Below, one piece after another: positions 24,790 through 34,216 of a DNA stretch of 60,653 bases. The stretch spans positions 1-60,653 of the forward strand of contig JAUIBH010000013.1 of assembly GCA_030427985.1 (NCBI GenBank). The letters run 5' to 3'. Both the position numbers and the translations under genes were made by a program. Position 1 is the first letter of the stretch. Each line of letters starts with the position of its first letter. This DNA is from Bacteroidia bacterium (GTDB lineage Bacteria > Bacteroidota > Bacteroidia > Flavobacteriales > Flavobacteriaceae). The notes beneath the pieces were generated by a model. It ran no database searches, was not told the origin of the DNA, and saw only the letters and a list, made by a program, of their open reading frames with translations.

Positions 24790-26278
24790 ATGTTTTTTTC
24801 CAGAAGTATGGAGTAAGAAGAATCAGTACGGTAAACAGTTCCAAACGACCCAATAGCATCAAGAATCCGCACCACCATTTCCCAGCGTCGGGTAGACTGG
24901 CATAATTACTTACCGGGTTTAAACTACCAAAAGCCGGACCCACATTGCCCAAAGACGAAGCAGCTCCTCCAACAGCAGAAATAAAATCAAGTCCCAAGAA
25001 GCCCAACACCAAAGACCCAATAATAAACAAGAGCATGTACAGCACAAAAAAAGCGATTACGTTGTAAACAATATGCTCAGTAACGGTCTTTTGATTGTAT
25101 CGAACAGGAATGATCGCATTGGGGTGCAGGGTTCGTTTAAATTCCAAAATTCCATTTTTGATGATAATCAAGTGCCGCATCACCTTGATTCCACCTGCGG
25201 TAGACCCGGCAGAGCCCCCCAAAAACATCAAGCCAAAGAAAAAAACGGTCAAAAAAGGTGTCCACGAGGTAAAATCGGCCGTTACAAAACCCGTTGTGGT
25301 AATTACGGCCACTACTTGAAAAAGAGCATGCCTAAAAGCACTTTCTGCCTTTCCCCAGACCATGGGATGAAACTCTGAAATAGCAACATCTGCCTTAAAG
25401 TATATACCCAACGCAGCTAACACGGAAAAAATAATAATAAAACCAAAGTAGTACTTGAACTCTTCATCTTTTAGGATACGCTGTACCTTTTTGGTAAAGG
25501 CAAAATAGCTAAGAACAAAATTGCTTCCTGCCAAGAACATAAAAAGAATGGTGATGTATTGGATCATGGGCTGATTGTTCCAGTAGGCCAAACTGGCATT
25601 CTTGGTAGAAAAACCTCCAGTTGACATGGTGGCCAAAGAATGGTTGATGGCATCAAAAAAAGTCATACCGGCCACTTTTAGCAAAATAGTCTCCGCTACC
25701 GTGTATCCGAAGTAAATCAGCCACAAGCGTTTTGCAGTATCTGTAATTCTTGGGTGCAATTTGTCCCCACCAGGTCCAGGGGCTTCAGCAGCAAACAACT
25801 GCATACCCCCAATACCCAACAATGGTAAAATGGCTATGGCCAGCACAATGATACCCATACCCCCAATCCAGTGGGTAAGGCTTCGCCAAAGTAAAATCCC
25901 CTGAGGAAGGGATTCAATATCGTTTAAAATGGACGCTCCTGTGGTGGTATATCCTGAAATGGTCTCAAAAAAAGCATCGGTAATAGAAGGAATTGACCCG
26001 GAAAACAGATAGGGCAACATCCCGGAAATGGACATTACAATCCACCCAAAAGTCACCACAATATAGCCTTCCCTCCGCTTTACTTCCTTTTTATGGCCTC
26101 TGGTATAAAACATGGCCATCATTCCAAAAAGCATGGTCACTATGGCGGCAAGAGCTATATCCAAGGTAGCACCATCCTTATAAATACCACTGGCAAATGC
26201 AGCCAAAAGCATAAAAGAGCCATTGCACAAGAGCAACAGTCCCAGAATATGGATAATGATTCGAGTGTTGAGTCTCAT
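24788..26278 (-). CDS. trkH: TrkH-family potassium uptake protein
   Basis: This is the membrane channel-like subunit of the Trk K+ uptake system. The 496-residue protein has about ten hydrophobic segments arranged as four M1-P-M2 repeats. The filter-like loops include SGYTTTGASIL, MSTGGFSTKN, TTTGFVTADF and SSLGNVGPAFG. The HWIGGMGIIV motif is typical of TrkH/KtrB. Its start overlaps the trkA stop by one base (TAATG), so the pair is translated together. Length is normal. Confidence 0.95.
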   Translation of the reverse strand: MRLNTRIIIHILGLLLLCNGSFMLLAAFASGIYKDGATLDIALAAIVTMLFGMMAMFYTRGHKKEVKRREGYIVVTFGWIVMSISGMLPYLFSGSIPSITDAFFETISGYTTTGASILNDIESLPQGILLWRSLTHWIGGMGIIVLAIAILPLLGIGGMQLFAAEAPGPGGDKLHPRITDTAKRLWLIYFGYTVAETILLKVAGMTFFDAINHSLATMSTGGFSTKNASLAYWNNQPMIQYITILFMFLAGSNFVLSYFAFTKKVQRILKDEEFKYYFGFIIIFSVLAALGIYFKADVAISEFHPMVWGKAESAFRHALFQVVAVITTTGFVTADFTSWTPFLTVFFFGLMFLGGSAGSTAGGIKVMRHLIIIKNGILEFKRTLHPNAIIPVRYNQKTVTEHIVYNVIAFFVLYMLLFIIGSLVLGFLGLDFISAVGGAASSLGNVGPAFGSLNPVSNYASLPDAGKWWCGFLMLLGRLELFTVLILLTPYFWKKT

Positions 26279-27627
26279 TACAGGAACAACTTTTCTATCC
26301 GTGGAATGGCCTTGGGTAAACAGCAGACCACCACTTTATCTCCCTCAGCGATTCTAAAATCCCCCAAGGCGATGATTCCCTCTCCGTTTCTGATGACACC
26401 TCCTATACTTGCTTCCCGAGGAAAGTTCAATTCTTTGATGATTTCACCATTGACCAATGAAGAAGCCTTCACCTCAAACTCCAATATTTCGGCATTGAGG
26501 TTGTTCAATCGGGTCAAAGCCAACACCTCCCCTTTTCGGATGTATCTAAAAATACTGTTTGCGGCAAGTAGTTTTTTATTGATGAGCGTATCCACCCCAA
26601 TGGAATGTGACAATTGAAAATAGTCCATATTCTCAACCAATGCGATGGTCTTTTTTATCTTTTTGGATTTTGCCACCAAACAGGACATGATATTGGTTTC
26701 TGAATTTCCGGTAACGGCAATGAAGGCATCCATGGATTCCAGGTTCTCCTCTTCGAGCAGTTCCACATTTCGTCCATCCCCATTAATGACCAAGGCGTGT
26801 GGAAGTTCATCGGCAATATCAAAGGCCTTTTCCTTATTTTTTTCGATGAGCTTTACATTGAATCGTTTGGTACACAGGTCTCGGGCCGTTTTGAATCCCA
26901 CTTTACTTCCACCGAGCACCATAACATTCTTGATGTCCTGCTTTTGCATGCCGGTTAGCTTGTATAGTTCCTCTACTCCCTTATCTGAAGTGATGAAGTA
27001 CACCTGATCCCCTTCTTTAAAGACCGTATCCCCTCTGGGAATCAATGTGTATTGGGTTCCCATTCGCTGTAGGGCTATGGGCATAAAATGGAGTTCTGGA
27101 AAAATTTGTGCGGCTTCCTTTACCATTTTGCCCACAAATGGAGCTGTTCTGGGCAGGATGACCCCAAACATGGTCAATAATCCACCTTCAAACTCGTAGG
27201 TATCATTAAATGCCGATTGGTTGAGCATCAATTGGATTTCCATGGCGGCCAATCGTTCTGGGGAAATCAGCTCATCCACTCCCAAGTCTTGAAACCGTAT
27301 GGATTCCCGGTTGTCCATGAACTCAGTGTTGGAAATTCGCGCTATGGTTTGTTTGCACCCCAACTGTTTGGCCAAAAAACAAAGGGTAAGATTGGTGGTT
27401 TCTGAGGCCGTTACCCCAATAACCAGTTCTGAGGATTCCACTCGGGCATCCCTCAGTACCTGTATGGAAGTGGCATCACCCCGAAGCACTCTAATGTCCA
27501 AATGGGTATCCGCATAGGCCAAGCTTTCCTTGTCCGTATCGATCAATGTAATATCCTGTGCTTCATAAGACAATAGTTTTGCCAAATGAAAGCCAACCTC
27601 ACCAGCTCCTGCGATTATGATCTTCAT
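26278..27627 (-). CDS. trkA: Trk potassium transport regulatory subunit TrkA
   Basis: TrkA is the cytosolic NAD(H)/nucleotide-binding gating ring of the Trk system. The 449-residue protein has the duplicated RCK organisation. RCK-N 1 starts MKIIIAGAGEVGFHLAKLL, followed by a TrkA-C domain. RCK-N 2 has VMVLGGSKVGFKTARDL near residue 230 and a second TrkA-C domain ends the protein. It is first in the trkA-trkH pair. About 195 bases separate it from the divergent menG; that gap holds the menG promoter and AT-rich sequence only. Confidence 0.95.
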   Translation of the reverse strand: MKIIIAGAGEVGFHLAKLLSYEAQDITLIDTDKESLAYADTHLDIRVLRGDATSIQVLRDARVESSELVIGVTASETTNLTLCFLAKQLGCKQTIARISNTEFMDNRESIRFQDLGVDELISPERLAAMEIQLMLNQSAFNDTYEFEGGLLTMFGVILPRTAPFVGKMVKEAAQIFPELHFMPIALQRMGTQYTLIPRGDTVFKEGDQVYFITSDKGVEELYKLTGMQKQDIKNVMVLGGSKVGFKTARDLCTKRFNVKLIEKNKEKAFDIADELPHALVINGDGRNVELLEEENLESMDAFIAVTGNSETNIMSCLVAKSKKIKKTIALVENMDYFQLSHSIGVDTLINKKLLAANSIFRYIRKGEVLALTRLNNLNAEILEFEVKASSLVNGEIIKELNFPREASIGGVIRNGEGIIALGDFRIAEGDKVVVCCLPKAIPRIEKLFL

Positions 27628-27798
27628 GGATTAAAATAAGATGTGTTCTTGAATAAATTCAATATGTGCGCTACAAATGATAGAATGAATAGTGACCGTG
27701 GCCTAAATGACATATTTTTAACAACATACGGAAAGATTCCCCCGTTGCAGGGCAAAATTACACAAATATTTTTGTCCACCTGCCATATTGCTAAATTG

Positions 27799-27806
27799 TA
27801 TATTTG
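27799..27806 (+). promoter_or_regulatory. TATATTTG -7 box for menG/porT
   Basis: TATATTTG matches TAnnTTTG, 16 bases before the menG ATG. A TTTG lies 24 bases upstream (27771-27774), longer than the usual spacer. Confidence 0.45.
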
Positions 27807-27822
27807 CCACCAAATTGAATAG

Positions 27823-28551
27823 ATGTCAAAAAAAGTTACGCCTTACAAGGAATCTAAACTTGGAAAAAAAGAGCAAGTCCGCCAGATGTTCGATACCATT
27901 TCCAAAAATTATGATGGGCTCAACAGGGTTATTTCCTTTGGAATAGACCTAAAATGGCGTAAGCGAATGGTGAAGATGCTCAAGGCCAAAGCACCCAAAA
28001 CCATTTTGGATATTGCAACCGGAACGGGGGATTTGGCCATTGCCATGACTCAAACAGGTGCTGAAAAAATTGTTGGATTGGACATCTCACCGGGCATGCT
28101 GGAAGTGGGAAAAGAAAAAATTCTGGAAAAAAACTTACAAAATACCATAGAAATGGTGGTTGGGGACAGTGAAGACCTTCCTTTTGACGATAACAGCTTT
28201 GATGCCGTCACGGTGGGTTTTGGGGTTCGGAACTTTGAAAATTTGGAAAAAGGACTTGCTGAAATCTACCGAGTTTTAAAGCCTGAAGGTACTTTCATGG
28301 TTTTGGAAACATCTGTACCGACAAAATTTCCTTTTAAGCAGGGATACCGTTTCTATTGCAGTTACATTCTTCCCACAATCGGGAAAATTTTCTCCAAAGA
28401 CCGTTCGGCCTACGCGTATTTGAGCGAATCTGCATCAGTTTTCCCCCATGGAGAGGCTTTCAACAATATTTTGGCCAAAATTGGGTTTATAGGAATAGAG
28501 AACAAACCCCAAACATTTGGAGTGGCCTCCATTTATGTTGCGACAAAATAG
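27823..28551 (+). CDS. menG: Demethylmenaquinone/ubiquinone methyltransferase
   Basis: This enzyme methylates demethylmenaquinone to menaquinone, the quinone of Bacteroidota respiration and the likely electron acceptor of the Na+-NQR encoded here. The 242-residue protein has the UbiE/MenG signatures [17 protein letters not shown] and [11 protein letters not shown], followed by [26 protein letters not shown]. It is followed after 4 bases by porT, a pairing also known from other flavobacteria. It is also called ubiE. Confidence 0.95.
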   Translation: MSKKVTPYKESKLGKKEQVRQMFDTISKNYDGLNRVISFGIDLKWRKRMVKMLKAKAPKTILDIATGTGDLAIAMTQTGAEKIVGLDISPGMLEVGKEKILEKNLQNTIEMVVGDSEDLPFDDNSFDAVTVGFGVRNFENLEKGLAEIYRVLKPEGTFMVLETSVPTKFPFKQGYRFYCSYILPTIGKIFSKDRSAYAYLSESASVFPHGEAFNNILAKIGFIGIENKPQTFGVASIYVATK

Positions 28552-28555
28552 TTTA

Positions 28556-29254
28556 ATGAAAAACACCTTTCTTCTGTTTGGCCTATTTGTGCTGGCATGC
28601 ACAACTTCCTTGGCTCAGCTATCCGATGACCGTATTCTCAATCTTCAGAATGAGGACAAGAAGTTCTTGAATTGGGGGTATTACCTCGGTTTTAACCAAT
28701 ACGATTTTCAATTTGAATACAAGAATGATATTGGTAGGGATGTTTTGGTCGATAAAAGTTTTGGATTTAATGTGGGGTTGATAGGAGAAATGCGTATCAA
28801 TGAATTTTTGGATGCCCGTTTTGAGCCTGGGCTACTTTACACTGCACGAACTTTGGGGTTTCCCGGCTTTACCGACCAAGCCGATGCGCTTAGGGAGGTA
28901 CGTTCTACCTATATTAGATTTCCTTTGCTCCTAAAAGTCAGTACCAAACGATTTGGCAACTGGAAACCATTTATTATTGGCGGGGTATACACTTCTTTAA
29001 ATTTGGGGAGCAAGGAAGATAGTTTGGACGATAACAGTAGCGGGGAGTTTCGGATGAAAAAAAATGTGTATGGTTATGAACTGGGCTTTGGCATTGATTT
29101 TTATACCGAATATTTTAAGTTCACGCCTTCCATTCGTGGTGTTTTTGCTCTTTCAGATGAGTTAGTCCCTGACGATGACCCAAACAGTCCTTGGACCGGA
29201 AACATTAATGACATGCGTACCCGGGGTATTTTCATCAATTTTACGTTTGAGTAA
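28556..29254 (+). CDS. porT: Type IX secretion/gliding protein PorT (SprT)
   Basis: This 232-residue outer-membrane beta-barrel protein is required for type IX secretion. It has a signal peptide (cleavage after SLA-Q at about residue 20) and alternating beta-strand patterns such as WGYYLGFNQYDFQFEY, FLDARFEPGLLYTAR and YIRFPLLLKVSTKRFG, ending in an aromatic strand (FINFTFE). Identification rests on these patterns plus location next to ubiE/menG, as in other flavobacteria. The start at 28556 gives a clean signal peptide; an upstream in-frame start would lie inside menG. Confidence 0.85.
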   Translation: MKNTFLLFGLFVLACTTSLAQLSDDRILNLQNEDKKFLNWGYYLGFNQYDFQFEYKNDIGRDVLVDKSFGFNVGLIGEMRINEFLDARFEPGLLYTARTLGFPGFTDQADALREVRSTYIRFPLLLKVSTKRFGNWKPFIIGGVYTSLNLGSKEDSLDDNSSGEFRMKKNVYGYELGFGIDFYTEYFKFTPSIRGVFALSDELVPDDDPNSPWTGNINDMRTRGIFINFTFE

Positions 29255-29289
29255 AATAGTTGGCTTACAATTAAAATGAGCAATACAAC

Positions 29290-29700
29290 ATGTTAATAGA
29301 TTCTAAGATAAACATCAAGACCAAGCTAGCGCTGTTTTGGATAGCATTGATGTTCTTGTATATCTATAACGATATTTTGTCTTTGTATCAGCCGGGCCAT
29401 GTTGGGGAACTAGCAGAAGGTTACTCTCAAGGGATGCGTTTTACACAACCTATCTTATTTGCGGCAGCCATTCTCATGGCGCTTCCCGGCCTTATGGTGT
29501 TACTTTGTGCAACATTAAAGGCGAGAGCCAACCGCCTTGTGAATATCAGCATGGGTATATTCCATATTCTTGTACTTATCGCTACACAGTTTATAGGAGA
29601 ACAAGACGCATGGCTTTATTGGCGATTTTATGAGCTGTTGGAATTGATTTTGCTGTTCTTGATTATTAGAGTAGCATGGAAGTGGCCAAGCTCAGAATAG
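29290..29700 (+). CDS. Small four-helix membrane protein, DUF6326-like
   Basis: This 136-residue protein has four hydrophobic helices (about 14-32, 52-74, 84-102 and 110-128). The N-terminal segment KLALFWIALMFLYIYNDILSLY, with RFTQPILFAAAILMALPG following, matches what I recall as DUF6326. Function is unknown. It follows porT by 35 bases and could be co-transcribed; it converges on the TrmH gene. Confidence 0.75.
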   Translation: MLIDSKINIKTKLALFWIALMFLYIYNDILSLYQPGHVGELAEGYSQGMRFTQPILFAAAILMALPGLMVLLCATLKARANRLVNISMGIFHILVLIATQFIGEQDAWLYWRFYELLELILLFLIIRVAWKWPSSE

Positions 29701-29727
29701 ACTAGAATGGGTTGAATGAGCTAAAGT

Positions 29728-30453
29728 TCAAATCAACGATCTTCTAATCTCATTCAGAAGAATGGCCGTGGCGGTGGCTACATTAAGACTCTCCGTTGTA
29801 GCTTCTCCAAATTGCGGAATTGAAATGCGTTCCGTGATATGTTCCGCAACCGTTGCAGATATCCCATTGGCCTCATTACCCATCACTAGAATTCCGTTTA
29901 CAGGAATTTTTTGGCTATAAACGGCTTCTCCATCCATAAAAGCACCATAAACGGGCACTTCTGTATTTTCCAAGAAATCTTCAAGGTCCGTATACACCAA
30001 GTTAACACGGGCAATGGATCCCATAGTAGCTTGGAGCACTTTTGGATTATAGCAATCCACCGTATCATTGGAACAAATCAATTGTTTTATCCCAAACCAA
30101 TCGCACAATCGGATGATGGTGCCCAAATTTCCTGGATCTCGGACAGCGTCCAAGGCTAAAACCCAATCAGAATCTTCAGTATTTTTTGGCTCGGGGATAT
30201 AAAAAACACCCAACACACCACTGGGACTGGTTAAGCTGCTCATTTGTTTCAATATGGGTTTGGAAACAAGCTCGGCCCCTTCAAAATCATTTGCTCTCAG
30301 TGGGTCATCCACAACTATTTGGAAAGGTTTCACACCCCATTGCAATAGTTCATTTACCGTCTTTTCGCCTTCCACCACAAACAGCCCATGTTGAGATCGG
30401 TACTTTTTTTGCTTTAGGCTTACAACTAGTTTAATTTGGTTTTTCGTAACCAT
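29728..30453 (-). CDS. TrmH/SpoU-family RNA 2'-O-methyltransferase
   Basis: This 241-residue SPOUT methyltransferase modifies a 2'-hydroxyl of rRNA or tRNA with SAM. The N-terminal substrate-binding domain (about 1-85) is followed by motif 1 (DPGNLGTIIRLCDWFG), motif 2 (LVMGNEANGIS) and motif 3 (IPQFGEATTESLNVATA), which form the trefoil knot. The target base cannot be told from sequence; RlmB-like 23S rRNA activity is one option. Its 5' end overlaps the upstream region of tamL on the opposite strand. Confidence 0.9.
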   Translation of the reverse strand: MVTKNQIKLVVSLKQKKYRSQHGLFVVEGEKTVNELLQWGVKPFQIVVDDPLRANDFEGAELVSKPILKQMSSLTSPSGVLGVFYIPEPKNTEDSDWVLALDAVRDPGNLGTIIRLCDWFGIKQLICSNDTVDCYNPKVLQATMGSIARVNLVYTDLEDFLENTEVPVYGAFMDGEAVYSQKIPVNGILVMGNEANGISATVAEHITERISIPQFGEATTESLNVATATAILLNEIRRSLI

Positions 30454-30463
30454 CTAAATCGTG

Positions 30464-30471
30464 TATTTTTG
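30464..30471 (+). promoter_or_regulatory. TATTTTTG -7 box for tamL
   Basis: TATTTTTG matches TAnnTTTG and ends 6 bases before the ATG at 30478. This implies a near-leaderless mRNA and excludes the in-frame start at 30436. Confidence 0.5.
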
Positions 30472-30477
30472 GCGTCT

Positions 30478-33066
30478 ATGAAGGGTTCTTTACGTCTATT
30501 GTGCAACTGGGCAAAAATAGGATTATTGTTGCTTATATTGGTCATTGCTGGTTGCAACACCCTCAAAAAGGTTGGTGAGGATGAGTTATTGCTCACCAAG
30601 AACACCATCTACGTAGATGATGAAAAGGTAAATAGCAGTGAGGTCAAGGGCCTCATTTCGCAAAAACCCAATAGTAGTGTTCTAGGATACCCCCTCCGTT
30701 TAAACCTGTACAATCTGGCCAAGGAAAATCCAGATTCCTCATTTCAGAATTGGTTGCACCGAAAGGAAAAACGCCAAAAGAGACTTAACAACCTTCTTTC
30801 CCAAAAACAGGTCAATAGATTACAAGAGTCTTTTGTGGTAAAGGGATACAGTGAATTTTTGAAACGAATCGGCGAACCTCCCGTGGTCATAGACACCGCT
30901 CTCACCAATAAATCCGTAAACAGATTGGAAGCCTATTATAACAGTAAAGGCTATTTCAACAACGCTGCAACGTACTCCATTGTTGATGGAAAAAGAAAGA
31001 AAAGGGCAGAATTGGACTACGAGGTGACTTTGGGGAAACCCTTTATCATAGACACCGTACAAAAAAACATAACCTCTCCCGAATTGGATTCCATTTATGA
31101 TGTTTCTTCCCGGCGGTCTTTTGTGAAAAAGGGAGAGAAATTTGATCTGGACAACTTCACCTTGGAACGTGAACGGCTCACCACCCTGTTTAGAAACTCC
31201 GGGGTGTACAATTTTCAGGAAAGTTCCATTAACTACAATATTTTGCGGGATACCACTTTGGCGGCAGATGATCAAAAGATGGATGTGCAACTAAACATCA
31301 GAAAATTTAGAAGCGCAACAGATAGCACGGGCACCTCCGACCCATACCGGATCTATCGACATAAAAAAATAAACATCTATACCGATTATCTTTTTGGTGA
31401 TCAAATAGACACCTTAAATACCATAGAGCACGATAACTACACTATTTACTACAAGGACAAACTCAAATACAAGCCCAAGGCCCTTACTGATGCCATTTTC
31501 TTTGAAAAAGACAGCATTTACAGGGATATTGATAGGATTCGCACCTACAGACAGATCACCAACCTGAACACCTTTAAATATCCGAATATTGAGTTTATTC
31601 CGGACACGACCCAGGCACAACTGATTTCCAACGTTTATTTGGCCCCAAGGCCCAAGTTTTCATTGAACATGAATTTTGATGTGACCCACTCCAACATTCA
31701 ACAAGTGGGAACGGCGTTCAGTACCTCCGTAATCACCCGAAATGTATTTGGTGGTGCAGAAACCTTGAATATTTCCGCAAGGGGGTCCATTGGTCTATTG
31801 AGCGATGCCTCCCTCTCCAATGAAACCTTTACTTCAGAACTTGGTGGCGATATTAATATTACCTTCCCCAGAATCTGGTTTCCCTTCAACACGGAAAAAA
31901 TTATTCCCTATTACATGCTACCTCAAAGTCGGCTGTTGGCAGGTACCAATTTTCAACGGAACATAGGATTGGACAAACAATCCTTGAACTCTATTCTCTC
32001 CTACAATTGGTCTCCTAACACCAGATTGAGGAATAATCTGGAATTACTGAATGTGGAATTTGTGCGAAACGTAAACCCGGACAACTTCTACAATGTATAC
32101 CGAAATACCTTTTCCAATTTAGATAATGTTGCGGACGATTTTCAAGATGATCCAGAATATGCTTCCTTTTTTGAAGACTCCAATAATGAAACAGACCCAC
32201 TTCGTCTTAACATCCCAGAGGGTGCAAATGGGTTTGCACAAGCTGTTCTGAACAATGAAATTCCCGTATCCGAAGAACAATTTGATGAAGTCAACAGTAT
32301 AGAGGAACGAAGAAGGCGACTCACCGAGAACAACCTCATCTTTGCCACCAATTTTAGCCATACCAAAAACAGCAAGTCAGACATCAATGATTTGGACTTT
32401 TACCAGTATAGAATAAAATTTGAAAGTGCAGGAAACCTACTTTCCCTAATTGCCAATGTGGTCCCCTATAATGAAAACGATGATGGTCAACTTTTGGTTT
32501 TTGGCGTCCCGTTTTCCCAATACTTAAAAACCGAATTCGATTATATAAGACATTGGCAAGTGGGCGACTCCCAAGTAATTGCGTTTAGGAGCTTTTTGGG
32601 TATGGCCGTTCCTTACGGAAACTCAAACAACATCCCATTTGTGCGGAGTTACTTTGCTGGTGGCTCCAATGACAATAGGGCCTGGAACGCCTATGAATTG
32701 GGGCCCGGAAAAACCAACAACATCAACGACTTTAACGAGGCCAATTTAAAACTCGCCTTTAATGTGGAGTATCGTTTTCCCATTGCAGGTGATGTAAAAG
32801 GAGCTCTTTTTGCAGATGCGGGGAACATTTGGAACGTATTCGACAATGAAAAAAACCCTGATGCCATATTTACCGACTTTTCCTCTCTTGGGGATTTAGC
32901 ACTGGGCTCTGGTTTGGGACTGCGGTACGATTTCACCTATTTTGTTTTTAGGATAGATGTTGGGTTCAAGACCTACAATCCGGCAAGGGAAGGTTCTGAT
33001 CGCTGGTTCGCAGATTACAACTTTAGAAATGCCGTCTTCAATATCGGTATCAATTATCCGTTCTAG
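30478..33066 (+). CDS. tamL: TamA/BamA-family outer-membrane lipoprotein (TamL-like)
   Basis: This 862-residue Omp85-family protein is probably involved in outer-membrane assembly or lipid transport with TamB. The N-terminus has a lipoprotein signal (LLLLILVIAGC, Cys about 25), unlike proteobacterial TamA; lipidated forms in Bacteroidota are called TamL. POTRA-like regions follow (about 40-420), and a C-terminal 16-strand barrel has the Omp85 lid-lock type segment (FVRSYFAGGSNDNRAW) and GLGLRYDFTYFVFRIDVGF, ending in an aromatic strand (GINYPF). An acidic insertion (about 540-590) is unusual. The fba promoter follows closely. Confidence 0.9.
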   Translation: MKGSLRLLCNWAKIGLLLLILVIAGCNTLKKVGEDELLLTKNTIYVDDEKVNSSEVKGLISQKPNSSVLGYPLRLNLYNLAKENPDSSFQNWLHRKEKRQKRLNNLLSQKQVNRLQESFVVKGYSEFLKRIGEPPVVIDTALTNKSVNRLEAYYNSKGYFNNAATYSIVDGKRKKRAELDYEVTLGKPFIIDTVQKNITSPELDSIYDVSSRRSFVKKGEKFDLDNFTLERERLTTLFRNSGVYNFQESSINYNILRDTTLAADDQKMDVQLNIRKFRSATDSTGTSDPYRIYRHKKINIYTDYLFGDQIDTLNTIEHDNYTIYYKDKLKYKPKALTDAIFFEKDSIYRDIDRIRTYRQITNLNTFKYPNIEFIPDTTQAQLISNVYLAPRPKFSLNMNFDVTHSNIQQVGTAFSTSVITRNVFGGAETLNISARGSIGLLSDASLSNETFTSELGGDINITFPRIWFPFNTEKIIPYYMLPQSRLLAGTNFQRNIGLDKQSLNSILSYNWSPNTRLRNNLELLNVEFVRNVNPDNFYNVYRNTFSNLDNVADDFQDDPEYASFFEDSNNETDPLRLNIPEGANGFAQAVLNNEIPVSEEQFDEVNSIEERRRRLTENNLIFATNFSHTKNSKSDINDLDFYQYRIKFESAGNLLSLIANVVPYNENDDGQLLVFGVPFSQYLKTEFDYIRHWQVGDSQVIAFRSFLGMAVPYGNSNNIPFVRSYFAGGSNDNRAWNAYELGPGKTNNINDFNEANLKLAFNVEYRFPIAGDVKGALFADAGNIWNVFDNEKNPDAIFTDFSSLGDLALGSGLGLRYDFTYFVFRIDVGFKTYNPAREGSDRWFADYNFRNAVFNIGINYPF

Positions 33067-33080
33067 CGGAATTATTTTAT

Positions 33081-33088
33081 TACTTTTG
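33081..33088 (+). promoter_or_regulatory. TACTTTTG -7 box for fba
   Basis: TACTTTTG matches TAnnTTTG, 33 bases before the ATG at 33122, just after the tamL stop. It supports the 33122 start over an in-frame extension inside tamL. Confidence 0.5.
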
Positions 33089-33121
33089 TGGCCTATTTTA
33101 ACTCGAAAACCATCTAAAACT

Positions 33122-34189
33122 ATGTCCCACAATATTAAGCCAGGCGTTGCTACAGGCGATGAAGTCCAAGCGATTTTTAAACATGCAAAGGAAAATGGAT
33201 ATGCCCTTCCAGCCGTTAACGTGGTTGGGTCCAATACCATAAATGCCGTAATGGAGACCGCTGCTTCATTGAATTCTCCTGTTATCATTCAATTTTCAAA
33301 CGGAGGAGCACAGTTCAATGCAGGAAAGGGACTTTCCAACGAAAACCAGAAATCTGCCATTTTAGGTGCTGTGGCCGGTGCCAAGCACGTACACCAATTG
33401 GCCGAAGCCTATGGTGCTACCGTTATTTTGCATACTGATCACTGTGCCAAAAAATTGTTGCCTTGGATTGACGGGCTTTTGGATGCCAGTGAAGCGCATT
33501 ACAAAGCAACCGGAAAATCCTTGTTCAGCTCACACATGATCGATTTGTCCGAAGAACCCATTGAAGAGAACATTGAAATCTGCAAAGGGTACTTGGAGCG
33601 CATGAGCAAAATGGGCATGACCTTGGAAATTGAATTGGGAATCACAGGAGGTGAGGAAGATGGTGTGGACAATACGGATGTTGACGATTCCAAACTATAT
33701 ACACAGCCCGAAGAAGTGGCCTTTGCTTACGAAGAACTTTCCAAAGTGAGCCACAGATTTACTATTGCTGCTGCATTTGGTAACGTTCACGGTGTGTACA
33801 AACCCGGAAACGTAAAACTGACTCCAAAAATCTTGAAGAATTCCCAAGAATTCATTTCTGAAAAATATGGAGTAGAAGAAAATCACATTGATTTTGTATT
33901 CCACGGTGGTTCAGGTTCCACTTTGGAAGAAATTAGGGAAGCTATTGGGTACGGTGTCATTAAAATGAACATCGATACCGATTTGCAGTATGCATTCTTG
34001 GAAGGTGTTCGTGATTACGTCCAAGGAAAAGCGGATTACCTTCAGGCCCAAATAGGAAACCCTGATGGAGATGACCAACCCAACAAAAAATTCTACGACC
34101 CAAGGGTTTGGCTTCGTGAAGGCGAAAAAACTTTTGTCGCCCGATTGAAAAAAGCCTTTGAAGATTTGAATAACGTCAATACCTTGTAA
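33122..34189 (+). CDS. fbaA: Class II fructose-bisphosphate aldolase
   Basis: This zinc-dependent aldolase cleaves fructose-1,6-bisphosphate to DHAP and glyceraldehyde-3-phosphate in glycolysis/gluconeogenesis. At 355 residues it belongs to the longer class IIA (FbaA) group. Metal and catalytic motifs are ILHTDHCAKK (His, Asp), ELGITGGEEDG (Glu), AFGNVHGVYKPG (His) and VFHGGSGS (His). KMNIDTDLQYAF near the C-terminus binds phosphate. accD follows 27 bases later. Confidence 0.97.
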   Translation: MSHNIKPGVATGDEVQAIFKHAKENGYALPAVNVVGSNTINAVMETAASLNSPVIIQFSNGGAQFNAGKGLSNENQKSAILGAVAGAKHVHQLAEAYGATVILHTDHCAKKLLPWIDGLLDASEAHYKATGKSLFSSHMIDLSEEPIEENIEICKGYLERMSKMGMTLEIELGITGGEEDGVDNTDVDDSKLYTQPEEVAFAYEELSKVSHRFTIAAAFGNVHGVYKPGNVKLTPKILKNSQEFISEKYGVEENHIDFVFHGGSGSTLEEIREAIGYGVIKMNIDTDLQYAFLEGVRDYVQGKADYLQAQIGNPDGDDQPNKKFYDPRVWLREGEKTFVARLKKAFEDLNNVNTL

Positions 34190-34216
34190 ACCTTCGTTTA
34201 ATTAAATTTTGATTGC

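Noticed and set aside
32957..33121. In-frame N-terminal extension of fructose-bisphosphate aldolase
   Set aside because: It overlaps the tamL C-terminus in another frame. The 33122 ATG follows a -7 box and gives the normal 355-residue enzyme.
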